A stretch of DNA of 64,000 bases from NCBI RefSeq assembly GCF_000002985.6, contig NC_003280.10:2972501-3036500 (forward strand). The letters run 5' to 3'. The position numbers and the translations under genes were made by a program. A model generated the notes under the pieces. The model had not been told where the DNA came from. It ran no database searches and was given only the letters and a program-made list of their open reading frames with translations. Shown piece after piece: positions 1 to 11,900 of this stretch. This stretch comes from Caenorhabditis elegans. Lineage: Eukaryota > Nematoda > Chromadorea > Rhabditida > Rhabditidae. The number at the start of each line of letters is the position of its first letter. Positions within the stretch are counted from its first letter, which is position 1.

Positions 1-1060
1 ACTTCTACTAAAAAACTTTAATTTTTTTTCCAAAAAATGTGTTCCCTTTTCGCCCTAAATTACAGAAAACCGTCTTAATATACCAAAAATTAATAATTTT
101 TCCGACAAAACTTAAAACTGGCGTAACTTCTCGGTACACACAGCTAGAAAAAAGTTGTCAACTAACAAAATATTTGTCATAAAATTTACTTTAATTTTGT
201 AGTTGACACTTTTTTAATAGCTTAAATGAATGAGGAGCTACACTTGCTCCAAGTTTTCAAAATTTTTAATTTCCAAAAAATGAGTTATTTTCAAACTCTC
301 ATAACTTTCCAACGAGCTTACCTAGAAAAATGTGGTCAACTAACAAATTGTAGGGAATTTTATGGCAAACACTTTGTCAGTTGACAATTTTTGATAATGA
401 TGATAGAAGTTTTAATTTTTTTCAATTTTCCAATATTTGTTTATTAATTAATTTTGTGCCAATTCCAACAATTTACCACATGACATCTGCGGTATTTTCC
501 CTCAAAAAAAACTGTCCGCACTATTTTCTTTGAACCTTTTTATGATAAGAGTTATAGTATAGTCTTATGTCACCTCTTGTGATAATTATTTTGAAAAAAA
601 AAAACATTTTTTCGAAATTTAGTATTTTCAGCTAGATGTAACTCAAAAAAAATTGTTTAAAAATTTGCTACAATTTGTTAGTTAAAAACTTTTTTTAAGC
701 CAATTTTTTGGCAAAGTTACAGGCATTTAAAAATTTAACAAAAACTTTCAAAAAAAGTTTTGTAGTTTTTTGGTGAAAGCTTTAAATCTTCAGCCCTTGA
801 AGTTATCAGAAATTGTTGACAAACAAATTATTGTTCACAAAATTTGCTACAATTTTTATTATGTGACAACTTTTTTCTAGCTAGACTTTTGTCAAAGTTA
901 CAGGCATTTGAAAATTTTTGCTTTTACCGAATTAAAAAAAATATTTTAGAAGGGTCTAAATCGTGGTCTAATCAATATATAAAAATTGCTAATTATCAAA
1001 ATATTTCTCACAAAATTTGCTACAATTTGCTTAGTTGACAACTTTTTTCTAATTAATTTT
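1..1060. repeat. hairpin-forming dispersed repeat, diverged copies
   Basis: Repeated short blocks read GTTGTCAACTAACAAA, then AAATTTGCTACAATTTG, then TTAGTTGACAACTTTTT. Each half is roughly the reverse complement of the other, so each unit can fold back. The same family recurs at 2180-3150, 11030-11250, 12110-12660, 16130-17060, 21880-24400 and 56160-57670. I see no coding sequence here; short open frames are chance products of AT-rich DNA. Confidence 0.7.
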
Positions 1061-2037
1061 TCAAAATATTTATAAGTATTTGTAGTATTTCCCCTGAATT
1101 GAAAAGTTGTACAACCCTGAAATTAAAAAAAAGAATAATTTTCCAGACACACCCCCAGCCTAGCTCTCCACAAATCAGAAACATTCCCAAGTTGTCTCAA
1201 AATGAGCTCACGTGCTCCCAGGCCTCCTCGCTCACATTTATTAATTTGTCATGCTTTTGGAAAATGGAACAAAAAGTGAAAACTTTTTTCCCATAATTAT
1301 TTTAGTTTTTATATCTAGTTTACTCTCTCCCCATTCTATACAAAATTCCCCCCCCCCCCCCCCTCCTCCTCTTTCTCTCTAAAGGTGCCCCAGAATGAAA
1401 TTACATCGCCCGCCATTTTCCCTCGCGTCGTCGTCGTTTTTTCCCCTTTTTCCCCCATTTGAAACATTCGAGAATGGTTGAGTGACCCCCCTTTCACGGA
1501 CATTGAAAGGAGATAAAAGAGGTGGAGAGAGGGGGAGAGTGTTTAGACAGTTAGACGGTGGTTAGAGAGCGTGGAAGAGTGAGAGAGCGCGAGAGAACAC
1601 TGGCGCGAGGCGCAGAGAGAGAGAGGGCGCCGAGCGCGCGCGGGTAGCATGGGGGAGAGGCTAGACGAGGGAGGCGCAGAGTCTCGCTGGAGGGGGGTAA
1701 GAGCACGTGGTCCGTGCAGGGACCCGGGGGGGGGGGGTGAGGAACTAGGAAGGGTATGTAATGGGGGGACAAGCCCCCCCCCCCCCCCTAGGATTACACC
1801 ACTTTTCCAGGTTCCAACGCCCCTTTCTCATTAGTTCCACAGATTATTCATTCTTTTTACGGACCTCTTCTCTTCTTCCAGTTGAGAGGAGCCCCCTACA
1901 TATTAGTCACACACCGGGAAGGGACTTTTTTAGGGTTATTAATTAGTTCCGCATTTTGAGAATTGTTTAGGAACTAATTTTGGGTTTTGTTTTTTTTTTT
2001 TAATTTTTTGTCCACCTATACTTTTAGAGAGGCCAAA
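1061..2037. other. intergenic, pyrimidine tracts and GA-rich block
   Basis: No gene is supported. The stretch has a run of C at about 1349-1363, a GA-rich segment at 1500-1650 and G and C runs at 1727-1790. The GC-rich part could be a promoter or 5' untranslated exon for the receptor downstream, but nothing in the sequence proves it. Confidence 0.4.
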
Positions 2038-2160
2038 TTTTTTTTCGGCAAGTTGCCGGATTGCCGTATTGCCGAAATTTTTAATTCCGGCAATTTGCCG
2101 GAAAGATTTATTTTCGACAAATTGCCGATTTACCGTTTGCCGGAAAAAATCGTGTATAGA
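2038..2160. repeat. GCCGG/GGCAA low-copy repeat fragment
   Basis: Short repeats of CGGCAA, TTGCCGG and ATTGCCG. The same motif fills the larger MITE-like elements at 40037-40560, 46004-46713, 49021-49445 and 49811-50610. Here no terminal inverted repeat is visible, so this looks like a fragment. Confidence 0.55.
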
Positions 2161-2179
2161 ACTACTTGAATTTTTTGGC

Positions 2180-3150
2180 GCTACTGAAAAATGGCCTACC
2201 TAACTTTGGAGCGCTGTATCTCTTCAGCGGTGAGAGTTATCAAAAATTTGTAAACTGGCAAAATGTGAAGCTAGAAATTATGCGTATTTTTGTAGTCGAC
2301 AACTTTTTGTTATTTTTTGCCGTTTTGGAGATATTAAGCTTATAGTCGGGAACAACATGAGAAATTTAGACGGCCAAACTTTGAAGCGTTGTATCTCTAG
2401 AACGATGAGAGTTATTAAAAATTTGCTAATTAAGAAAGTGTTAAGCTAAAAATTTTGTACATTTTCATAGTTTTAAAGTTTTAGATAACTCTTGCCGCTG
2501 TAAAGATATGATGCTTTCAAATTGGCACATTCTGGAAAATCTGGCCCAAATTTTTTTATATCTTTACTTTAAAACGCCATAACTTTAAAACGGTTAGAGC
2601 TATCAAAAAGTTGTCAAGTAACAAATTATTTGTATATAAATGTTGCTTATTTTTGTAGTTCAAACTTTTTTGCTAACTTTCACCGTTGTGGAGATATGCC
2701 GCCTCAAAGTTGGCGCTCCCTGAAACAGTTTGGGAGATTTGGCCGTCTAAACTTTACAGCGCCGTATCTTTTGAACGGTTAGAGCTATCAAAAAATTGTC
2801 AACTAAAAAATTATTTGTTTTTTAATTACACATATTTCTGTAACGTAACCCTTTTCTCTAACTCAAACCGTTCGAGAGATATGATGCTTTCAAAATATCT
2901 CGCCCTAGGAAAACCTCACTGACTTTGATTCATCATATCTTCAAAACGGTTAGAGCTATCAAAAAGTTATCAACTGACAAATTATTTAAAATTAAATTTT
3001 ATACATTTTTTTAATTTAAAATTTTTTGGTAACTCTTGCCGTTGCGGAGATATCAAGCTTTAAAGTTGGCGCACCCTAGAAAAAAGGTCAACCGTATATC
3101 CCGAACAGTTAGAGCTATCGAAAAGTTGTAAACTGACAAAATTATCAAAA
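2180..3150. repeat. hairpin-forming dispersed repeat array
   Basis: At least five diverged units carry a block close to AACGGTTAGAGCTATCAAAAA followed by GTTGTCAA and CTAACAAATTATTTG, at a spacing of roughly 150-180 bp. It is the same family as the array at the left end. No gene is seen. Confidence 0.65.
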
Positions 3151-5500
3151 ATTGCAATTCATATTTATTTTCAACATACAAAAACAATTCTCAACTCCTA
3201 TGACGTCATCACTCCTTCTAATTTTCCACATAGTGTCTTCCCAACTGATAAGCTTATCTCATCACCTGCGTTTTTATCAATTTTTTGTTACCAAAATCGA
3301 TTCAAACAAACACAAAATTGCCATAAAAACGGTTGCGAACTTTCTGTTTCGTTTTGGCAATACTAATATTTTTTTTTGTTGAAAGTTTCAAATTGAAATT
3401 TTTTCAACAGAAAAAATTTTAATTTTCAAGAAAAACAAAAGTATTTTGACGAATATATCAGTTAACTTTTTTCTTTTTTTGCCGACACGTGACCGTATAA
3501 AATGACCCTGTAAAACAACTAAAATACCTGTTTTCGCGTCATTTGGCAAAGGATAAAAGTTGGGGGGAAACATGAACATTTCAACTTCTTCGCGTCATAC
3601 TACTTTTAGTAAATTCATTTTTAGTTAGTTGTTTTTTTTAGCTATTTTGATGTCAAAGTAGGTACACGGGTACTCAGAAACTGGGAAATTTTTTTGTGGA
3701 ATTAAAAAAAAAAAGAATATGGAAAACAAATTAAAAATTAAGAAAAAAAGTTTTTCAAAAAATTAAAAAAAGCTCAAAAACTTAATTTTTAAAAATATTT
3801 TTTGCATAATTTTTGTTCACTAGAAATCCTGGAAGCTTTCCTGTTTTATTCCAAAAAAATTTACAAGATTGACACCGCACAGGGTCGGTTCATTTTGAAA
3901 ACTTTTACATCAAATTTTTAGAATATTTTTTTAATGATTAAACGTTATTTTGGAAAAATTTTACAAAATGAGACAAAAAAAACCAAGAAAATTGGTTTTA
4001 AAAAATTTATTATTTTTCTTCCGAATTTTCGAAATTTTTTTTCTCAAACTTGGAACTTTCATTTTTTATCAGATTTTCTTAAAAATTAGGTCATCTTCTC
4101 ATTGTAATTTTCTCTACAAAATGAGCTTAACCTTCCAGAGGCTCCGCCCACTTTTCTCCCTCCACACGCCACGCTGTCCTCGTCGTGTCGCCCTCATTTT
4201 CTGCCACCACCACCACACAAGTTTGTTACTTTTCTCCGTTTTTTTCTTCTTTTTTTCCCTTCACATTTTTCTCCTTTTTCTCCTTTTCTCCACAAATTCT
4301 TTCCACCTTTTTGCCCCCCTTCTCAGCTTCTGGGGGCTCGAGCACTAAAAGGGAGAAGGTTTCGAAATGTAATGCATGTTTCCGTTCTAAACATACACAT
4401 ACATACACACAAACACGCACGAGACGCTAGAAAAAAATGGAGAGAAAAAAATTTCCTCTCCGCTGGCTCTCCGGAGAAAAAGAGAGCTCACCTCCACATT
4501 TTTTTGGGGGAGACAGGAAAAGAAAATGCAACATTTTATGGATCCCTGAGCATGATTTTAGTATGGAATTTGGAAAATTTGGAAAATTTTGATTTTGGGG
4601 AAGTTTTGGAATTGTTCGATTTTTTGAAAAAAAATTGCCAAAAATTGTTTTTTTTTCAAAAACTTTCCTAATTTTTGGGAGGTTTTTTTTGATTTCTCTT
4701 TAAACTTTATATGTTTCTAAAATATCTATAATTTTCAAAAAAAACCATACATTTCCTGTAAAAATCTATTTAAAAAATTATTTTTTAATTTTTCCCGATT
4801 TTTTTTTCAAATTTTTGAGATTAAAAATTACCAATTTTCTAATTTTTTTCAAAACAGAACAAAGTTGTTTCTAGTTTGAGAATTCATGACGAGAAAAAAA
4901 GAAAAAAAACGTTGGTAATTTGAGATCGACGGAAAATCTAGAACTTTTTGTTTGTTCAGATAGTTGTTTTTTTTCGAAAAAAAACTTTTTTTTCCGCAAT
5001 TTTAAAAGTGATAGTTTATGTACCTTTAAAAATTAGGATATCTAAGTGTCTTTAGCCGAAGAGCAATTTTTGGTGTCAATTTCCATTTAAAAAATTTCAA
5101 AAAAAAGTCTGAAAATTTTTTTGGAAAAAGCTCTAAAAATTCGGAAAAATTCCTACAGTCCGACAATTTTCAAAATTACTCTAAAATATCTGAAAATTTT
5201 CAATTTCCCCCGAAAAATTCCCACAAAATTCCCCCATCCAACTTCTACCAGAAAATTCAGAAAACCGGTCGAACGAAATTTCCCCAATTTTCTTTTCCAA
5301 TCTTTCTCCCTTTCTGCCCCCTAAAACTTTCCCCGGTTACTCTCTCTCAAAAAAAAAAACGAAAAGAAACAGAAAACATCATCTTAAAAGAGAAAACTGG
5401 TTCCTAAAAATTGATTTGGCGGGAAATTTTGTTGAGAAATTGGGGGTCAGGCCAAAATTGGACACTTACTTTTCAGTTTTGTCCGGTTGGTTTTCTTTGC
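3151..5500. other. intergenic, AT-rich, no gene seen
   Basis: About 2.3 kb dominated by A and T homopolymers. A pyrimidine-rich stretch at 4130-4360 and a CACACA stretch at 4390-4420 are the only features. The open frames here are low-complexity phenylalanine- and lysine-rich and lack splice or codon support. Confidence 0.5.
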
Positions 5501-5510
5501 GTGGTTGTCT

Positions 5511-5722
5511 TAGGCCTAGGCCTAGTTTCAGGCTTAGGGTTAGGCTTAGGCTTAGGCTTAGGCTTAGGTTTATATTTAGCCTTAGGCTTAGGTTTAGGCT
5601 TAGGCATAGACCAAAGTTTAGTAATCGGCTTTGGCTGAGGCTTAGGCTTAGGGTTAAGCTCAGGCTTAGGCTTATTCTTGAGCTTAGACTTAGACTTAGG
5701 CTTAGGCTTAGGCTTTAGAGCT
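5511..5722. repeat. interstitial telomere-like TTAGGC block
   Basis: Degenerate tandem copies of TTAGGC on the + strand, with frequent single-base variants. TTAGGC is the nematode telomere unit. The block lies just upstream of the receptor's first coding exon. The open frames across it are leucine/glycine or arginine/leucine repeats and are not genes. Confidence 0.85.
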
Positions 5723-5924
5723 GTTTTCCCTCTTTTTTTCTCAAGTTTTACTCAAAAATATTCTGCTCATTTTGCTCTTTTTTCTATCCCCTCCCCCTCA
5801 TATCCGTCACGCTTCTCCCTTCCTTTCAAAGCATCAAAGATTTTTATTTTCTCATTTTTTACTTATTGCTCCGACTAAAAATATAATATAAAATCTCATC
5901 TTCTTTTTTTTGCAGCATCTCTAT

Positions 5925-8900
5925 ATGTTTGCTCCTTCGACGGTTTATACCTATGGACATCATGGTTCTGGAACAGACGAGGATGATGGGTGAGTGTACA
6001 GTACCCTACGGTATTCATAGTCTATCACCTACAGTACCCCTGAATCAACTACAGTGCCCATATGGTACCTAACTACAGTACCTATAGTCTAGTTTTGGTA
6101 CCCCTATGGGGTCTAGCTACAGTACCCAAATAGATCATAGCTACAATACACATGTTGTACATAGCAACAGTAGTTACAGTAACCATATGGGCTGATGTAC
6201 AGCACCCATATAGTTCATAGCTACAGTACACAAATGGTTCCTAGCTACAGTAATCATAAAGGAACTAAGTAGAGTTACAGTATCCATATGGTGTCAAGTT
6301 ACAGTACCCCTAATCCAACTACAGTACCCGTATGGTACCTAGCTACAGTACTCACAGATTACAATTGAGATACAAAACCCCCAAAAACTTTAAAAAAATT
6401 TCAGTCAACAGGTCATGCCAGGAATGGATAATGGTGATGGGCAGTGTATGGTGTGTGGAGACAGGTCGGCTGGAAAACACTATGGAGTAATGGCTTGTTA
6501 TGGTGAGTTTTTCTTTTTTTCCAATTTAGGCCTAAGCCTAAGCCTAAGGTGCTAAGCCAAAGCCCAAGCCCAAGCCTAATCCTAAGCCTAAGCCTAACCC
6601 TATGGTCTGAAGTTTATGGCCCTAAGCCTAAACCTAAGCATAAGCCTAAGCTTAATCCTAGGCCTGAGCCTAAGCCTAAGCCTAAGCCTAAGCATAAGAC
6701 TAAGCCTAAGCCTAAGCTTGATCCTAGCTTTGAGCCTAAGCCTAAGCCTAAGGTCTTGAGTTTATGACCCTAGGCCTAATCCTAAGCCGAAGCCTAAGCT
6801 TAAACCTAGGCCTGAGCCTAAGCCTAAGCCTAAGCCTAAGCATAAGACTAAGCCTAAGCCTAAGCCTAATCCTAGCTTTGAGCCAAATCCTAAGCCTACG
6901 CCTGAGCCTAAGCTTAGGCTTAAGCCTAAGCCTAAGCCTGAGCTTAAACTTTGAGCTATCAAAAATCATGCAATTTATGACTTATTCATGTTTTCGACTG
7001 GAATATTTCAATAGTTTACACAACTTTTTCAAGATTCAATTTTTGAGATATCGCTCAAATTTCTAAAATTTCAGGTTGTAAGGGCTTCTTCCGCCGAACA
7101 ATCCGATCCCAACAGACCTACACCTGCCGATTCACCCAAAAATGCGCCATCGACAAGGATCAACGCAACGCATGCCGTTACTGCCGGTTCCAGCGTTGCC
7201 TGACAGTTGGCATGGAGCCAGAAGCCATTCGACCGGATCGTGACGTCATCGGCAAGCAGAAGAATCCACGGAAGAAGAAGATGAAGTCCGACACGAATAG
7301 TGGAAGCATCGATGCATCCCTACCCTCACCGAATGGCTGCGATTCTCCAGTTTCCAATAATGAAGATGTTATTTTGTCATTTTTATTGGATGTTGAAGAT
7401 CAGGCGACTTGCGGGAATAATCATATCACAATGCCTATTGGAATATCAATGATGATGAAGAATGACCCGGATTTCGATGTGTCCACTTTGTTCCATAGTC
7501 AATATGTCAGAAATCAGGAGAGCTTTCCGGTGAGTTGTCGGCTGCTCCTAGGTAAACTTGAAGGGAGCTTCCAGTAACCCGTGATGTGTCGGCCGTTTCT
7601 AGAAACAAGGGAAATGTCGGCTGCTTCTAGAAGCCCGGCAAATGTCGGCTGCTTCTAGAAACTAAGCAAATGTCGGCTGCTTCTAGAAACTAAGCAAATG
7701 TCGGCTGCTTCTAGAAGCCCGGCGAATGTCGGCTGTTTCTAGAAACCAGGCAAATGTCGGCTGCTTCTAGAAATTTGAAATACAGTGTGGGAAAGTTCTA
7801 TAGGACCCCCCCCTAATTTGAAGGTTTGAGGAACTTCCGAAAATTTTTTTGAAAAACTGCTAATGCCATTCGTTTTTAAATTGAAAAAAACCTATATACA
7901 TTTTTTTCCAGAAGTTTATCTCAAAAACTGAGGTCGCGCTGGAAAAAACGTCAAAATCCAGTGTGAAACTTCTATAGGACCCCCCGTTTTTTTTCACGAT
8001 TTTTACTAAAATCAACAGATTTTGGAATTTTTGACAAAGCTCAAATCAAGTTTGAGTTAGAAATGAGTTCAGATAAGCAGTTTTGACTTTAAAAAATTAA
8101 TACGAAATGTTCTCGTGGGATCTCCAGACTGGTTCTGATTCTTCCGATCTTTGATGTTCAAGTCTGTTTCAAGCTTCCTGGTGCTCTCGGTAATGCCAAA
8201 ACTTGATAAACTCTCTTTAACAAGTTCCTACTAAAATTCCTAGCACGCACTTTAGATGTTTCGACTGTGTAGTCAAGCTGATTTGGCAAAATATGCAGCA
8301 GGAAACAATGGAAGGCTTATCAGGAATCAAATCGTTTTTCTTTGATTACAAGGTTCCATGGGACCAATATTTCAAGTTAAATTGTCCCTCACAGATGTTA
8401 TTTACTATTTTTTGCGTGAATTATTAAATGTGGAATTGTGGCATGTGTTGTGGCACACATATAGAGGCTGGAAAGCTTACTTCGAAAGCAGTCTAACTTG
8501 CAATGCCTCGAGGATCTGCCCTTTCGGACACTGAACGCGCTCAGCTGGATGTTATGAAATTGCTCAATGTGTCCCTGCATGAAATGAGTAGGAAAATTTC
8601 CCGTTCTCGACACTGTATTCGCGTGTATCTGAAGGATCCGGTGAGCTACGGTACATCTAAAAGAGCTCCTCGTCGCAAAGCTCTCTCCGTGCGTGACGAA
8701 CGAAATGTGATTCGTGCTGCCTCCAACTCCTGTAAGACGGCAAGAGATATTCGCAATGAGCTTCAATTGTCTGCTTCAAAAAGGACCATCCTCAATGTCA
8801 TCAAACGATCTGGTGTAATCGTTCGTCAGAAACTTCGCCCTGCTCCGTTACTCTCTGCAGACCATAAACTCAAGCGATTGGAATTTGCTAAGAACAATAT

Positions 8901-11900
8901 GGGAACGAATTGGAGTAAAGTGAGAATTTAAAAAAGCAAGAGTGAATAATTAGGATCATTGTTTTAGGTTGTCTTCTCCGATGAAAAGAAATTCAATCTC
9001 GATGGGCCTGACGGTTGCCGCTACTATTGGCGCGATTTGCGCAAGGAACCAATGGTTTTTTCGAGACGTAATTTTGGAGGAGGAACGGTGATGGTTTGGG
9101 GAGCGTTCACGGAGAAGAAGAAGCTTGAGATACAGTTCGTCAGTAGCAAGATGAACAGCACTGACTATCAGAACGTCTTGGAACTGGAGCTCTCCAAATA
9201 TCTTCGTCACTACTCCAGAAAAGACTTTAGATTTCAGCAGGATAATGCGACAATCCATGTGAGCAACTCAACCCGCGACTATTTCAAGCTCAAGAAGATC
9301 AACCTTCTTGATTGGCCAGCTCGAAGTCCTGATCTCAATCCAATCGAAAATTTGTGGGGGATTCTTGTCCGTATCGTGTATGCTCAGAACAAGACTTACC
9401 CAACAGTTGCATCGTTGAAGCAAGGAATTCTCGACGCTTGGAAGTCTATTCCGGACAACCAGCTGAAAAGTTTGGTCAGATCAATGGAGGACAGACTGTT
9501 TGAGAACATCCGCACACAAGGAAACCCGATTAACTATTGATCCTTTCTTGATTTTAGTATATGAATGTTCTGTTGTTGATCAAAAATAACTGCAACTTGT
9601 TAATACGCTGTTTCTGACTGGTTTCTTGGGGATGGCGTAAAAATGTTTATGGTGTGTGTGCTAGGAATTTTAGTAGGAACTTGTTAAAGAGAGTTTATCA
9701 AGTTTTGGCATTACCGAGAGCACCAGGAAGCTTGAAACAGACTTGAACATCAAAGATCGGAAGAATCAGAACCAGTCTGGAGATCCCACGAGAACATTTC
9801 GTATTAATTTTTTAAAGTCAAAACTGCTTATCTGAACTCATTTCTAACTCAAACTTGATTTGAGCTTTGTCAAAAATTCCAAAATCTGTTGATTTTAGTA
9901 AAAATCGTGAAAAAAAACGGGGGGTCCTATAGAAGTTTCACACTGGATTTTGACGTTTTTTCCAGCGCGACCTCAGTTTTTGAGATAAACTTCTGGAAAA
10001 AAATGTATATAGGTTTTTTTCAATTTAAAAACGAATGGCATTAGCAGTTTTTCAAAAAAATTTTCGGAAGTTCCTCAAACCTTCAAATTAGGGGGGGTCC
10101 TATAGAACTTTCCCACACTGTATGTCGGCCGCTTCTAGAAACCAGGCAAATGTCGGCTGCTTCTGAAAACTTGAAATATGTCGGCCGCTAACTAGAAACA
10201 CGACAAATGTCGGCTGCTTCTAAAAACCCGGCAAATGTCGGCTGCTTCTAGAAACTAAGCAAATGTCGGCTGCTTCTGAAAACCAGGCAAATGTCGGCTG
10301 CTTCTGAAAACTTGAAGTTTGTCGGCTGCAGTTGTCGCAAACTGTAGACGTTTTAGTGAGCCTGGGAAGTGTTCGCTGCTTCTAAAAACCTGTAAAATGC
10401 CGGTTGGAGGGTGTCGGACGCCACAGGTAGCCCATGATTTGTCGGCTGCTTCTGAAAACCCGCATAATTTCGGTTGCTCGTTAGGAGTCCCCTAAAATGT
10501 CCGCTGCTTCTGAAACCCTAAGAAGTTTTGGCTCCAGAACTTAAAAATAAGGGCCGCCCGTAATTCGTCGGCTGCTTCGAGATAGCAATGTAAACTCGGA
10601 AACCGTCGGCTGCTTCTTAATCCCTTTCACCCCATGTGGTAAAAAATGACGCTGATCTCGAATTTTGTAGTGAAAACTTTTCAAATTAGCTTATTTTTGC
10701 AGATAACCTACGCGGTGGGCCGAACAGCCTCTGTGGAGCAACTGATTGCCGCCCTACGCCGCTACGTGCTCTCCGCCGTCCACTGGATCGATGCTCTTTT
10801 CAACTTGGCCCATCTCACAGAGATTCATGATAAAACCACGCTGCTCAAATCAGTTATTGGACCGTTTACGATTTTTAATATCGCCGCACGCACCGCTCAG
10901 ATTTCTGATGGGGATTTGATTTGTCTTTGCAATAAAAGTACGATCAATCGGCAACCTGCGAGGCATTTGTTGGATACTAAGTGAGTTTTTTTTTTGCTGG
11001 GAACTTGAAAATAAGAAAATGTAGAGTATTTTGTCAGTTGACAACTTTTTTCTAGCTTGTTTGAGTCCAAAGTTACAGATGTTCGAAGTTTTTTTTCTAA
11101 AACAGTTTTTCTAAAAATTAACTTCTAACCCCTGTATCTTTTGAACCACTAAAGTTATTAAAAAGTTGCCAACTAACAAAATATTTTTCATAAAATTTCC
11201 TACATTTTATCATTTAAAATTTTTTATTTACCCTTTTTCTCAGTTGAGTTATGACTGTTCAAAAAAAATTTGCTCAAAAAAAAAAAATTTTTTCAAACAT
11301 TTTTGAAAATTTTCAGCCTTGTCGGAAACAACTTTGTCGGCCGTGTAATTGATGATTTGGTATTTCCAACTAAGAAACTGGCCCTTACAAATCCGGAAAT
11401 CACAATTCTATCAGCTCTGATCATTTTGGATCCAGACGCACGTGGATTGAGCCAAGAGACGTCCCAAGCTCTGCTGGGAATCAGGGATCGAGTTCAGAAT
11501 GCACTTTTTAATGTGAGGAATTTAAAAGAAAATTTGAAATATAGTAAAAAAACAAAAAAAAAGAACGAAAAAATATTACAAAATATTTTTTTTTCAATTT
11601 TTTTTCAAAATTTTTATTTTTACAATTTTTCTTCCCAAAAATGTCCTATGACACATAACTCAAATTAAGCTATATTTATTTACTTTTTTTTTTGCTTTTC
11701 CAAAGTTTATCTGGTCACACTTGGCCTAATACGCATTAGCGTGCCACTGTGCTCATAGCTTAGTGCTTCTAAAAACGGAAAACTTCTGAATTATGTGCCT
11801 GATTGGACTTTTCCACGTCTTCTAATAGGATTATTTATGTCCAGGTGTGCAAATATTTATTTTATTTTGTTTAGAAATTTGAAGGGCTTTTCGCTAAAGC

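Larger units (their letters stand above)
7783..10120 (+). mobile_element. Tc3 transposon, apparently complete
   Basis: A Tc1/mariner-superfamily element of 2338 bp, close to the 2335 bp I recall for Tc3. Both ends read CAGTGTGGGAAAGTTCTATA in inverted orientation and are flanked by a TA target duplication (7781-7782 and 10121-10122). Inverted terminal repeats of about 463 bp enclose a transposase gene with an unbroken frame after removal of one short intron. It sits in intron 3 of the nuclear receptor in the same orientation as the host gene. Because the ends and the coding frame look intact, it could be autonomous. Confidence 0.96.

Noticed and set aside
1649-1834. Short frames in the GC-rich segment
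   Set aside because: Overlapping frames on both strands reflect G/C runs; no domain or consistent splice sites.
3950-4348. 132-codon phenylalanine-rich frame
   Set aside because: Low-complexity T-rich DNA with no splice context or recognisable domain.
5416-5718. 100-codon arginine/leucine-rich frame
   Set aside because: Translation of the degenerate TTAGGC block; similar frames occur in every such block on both strands.
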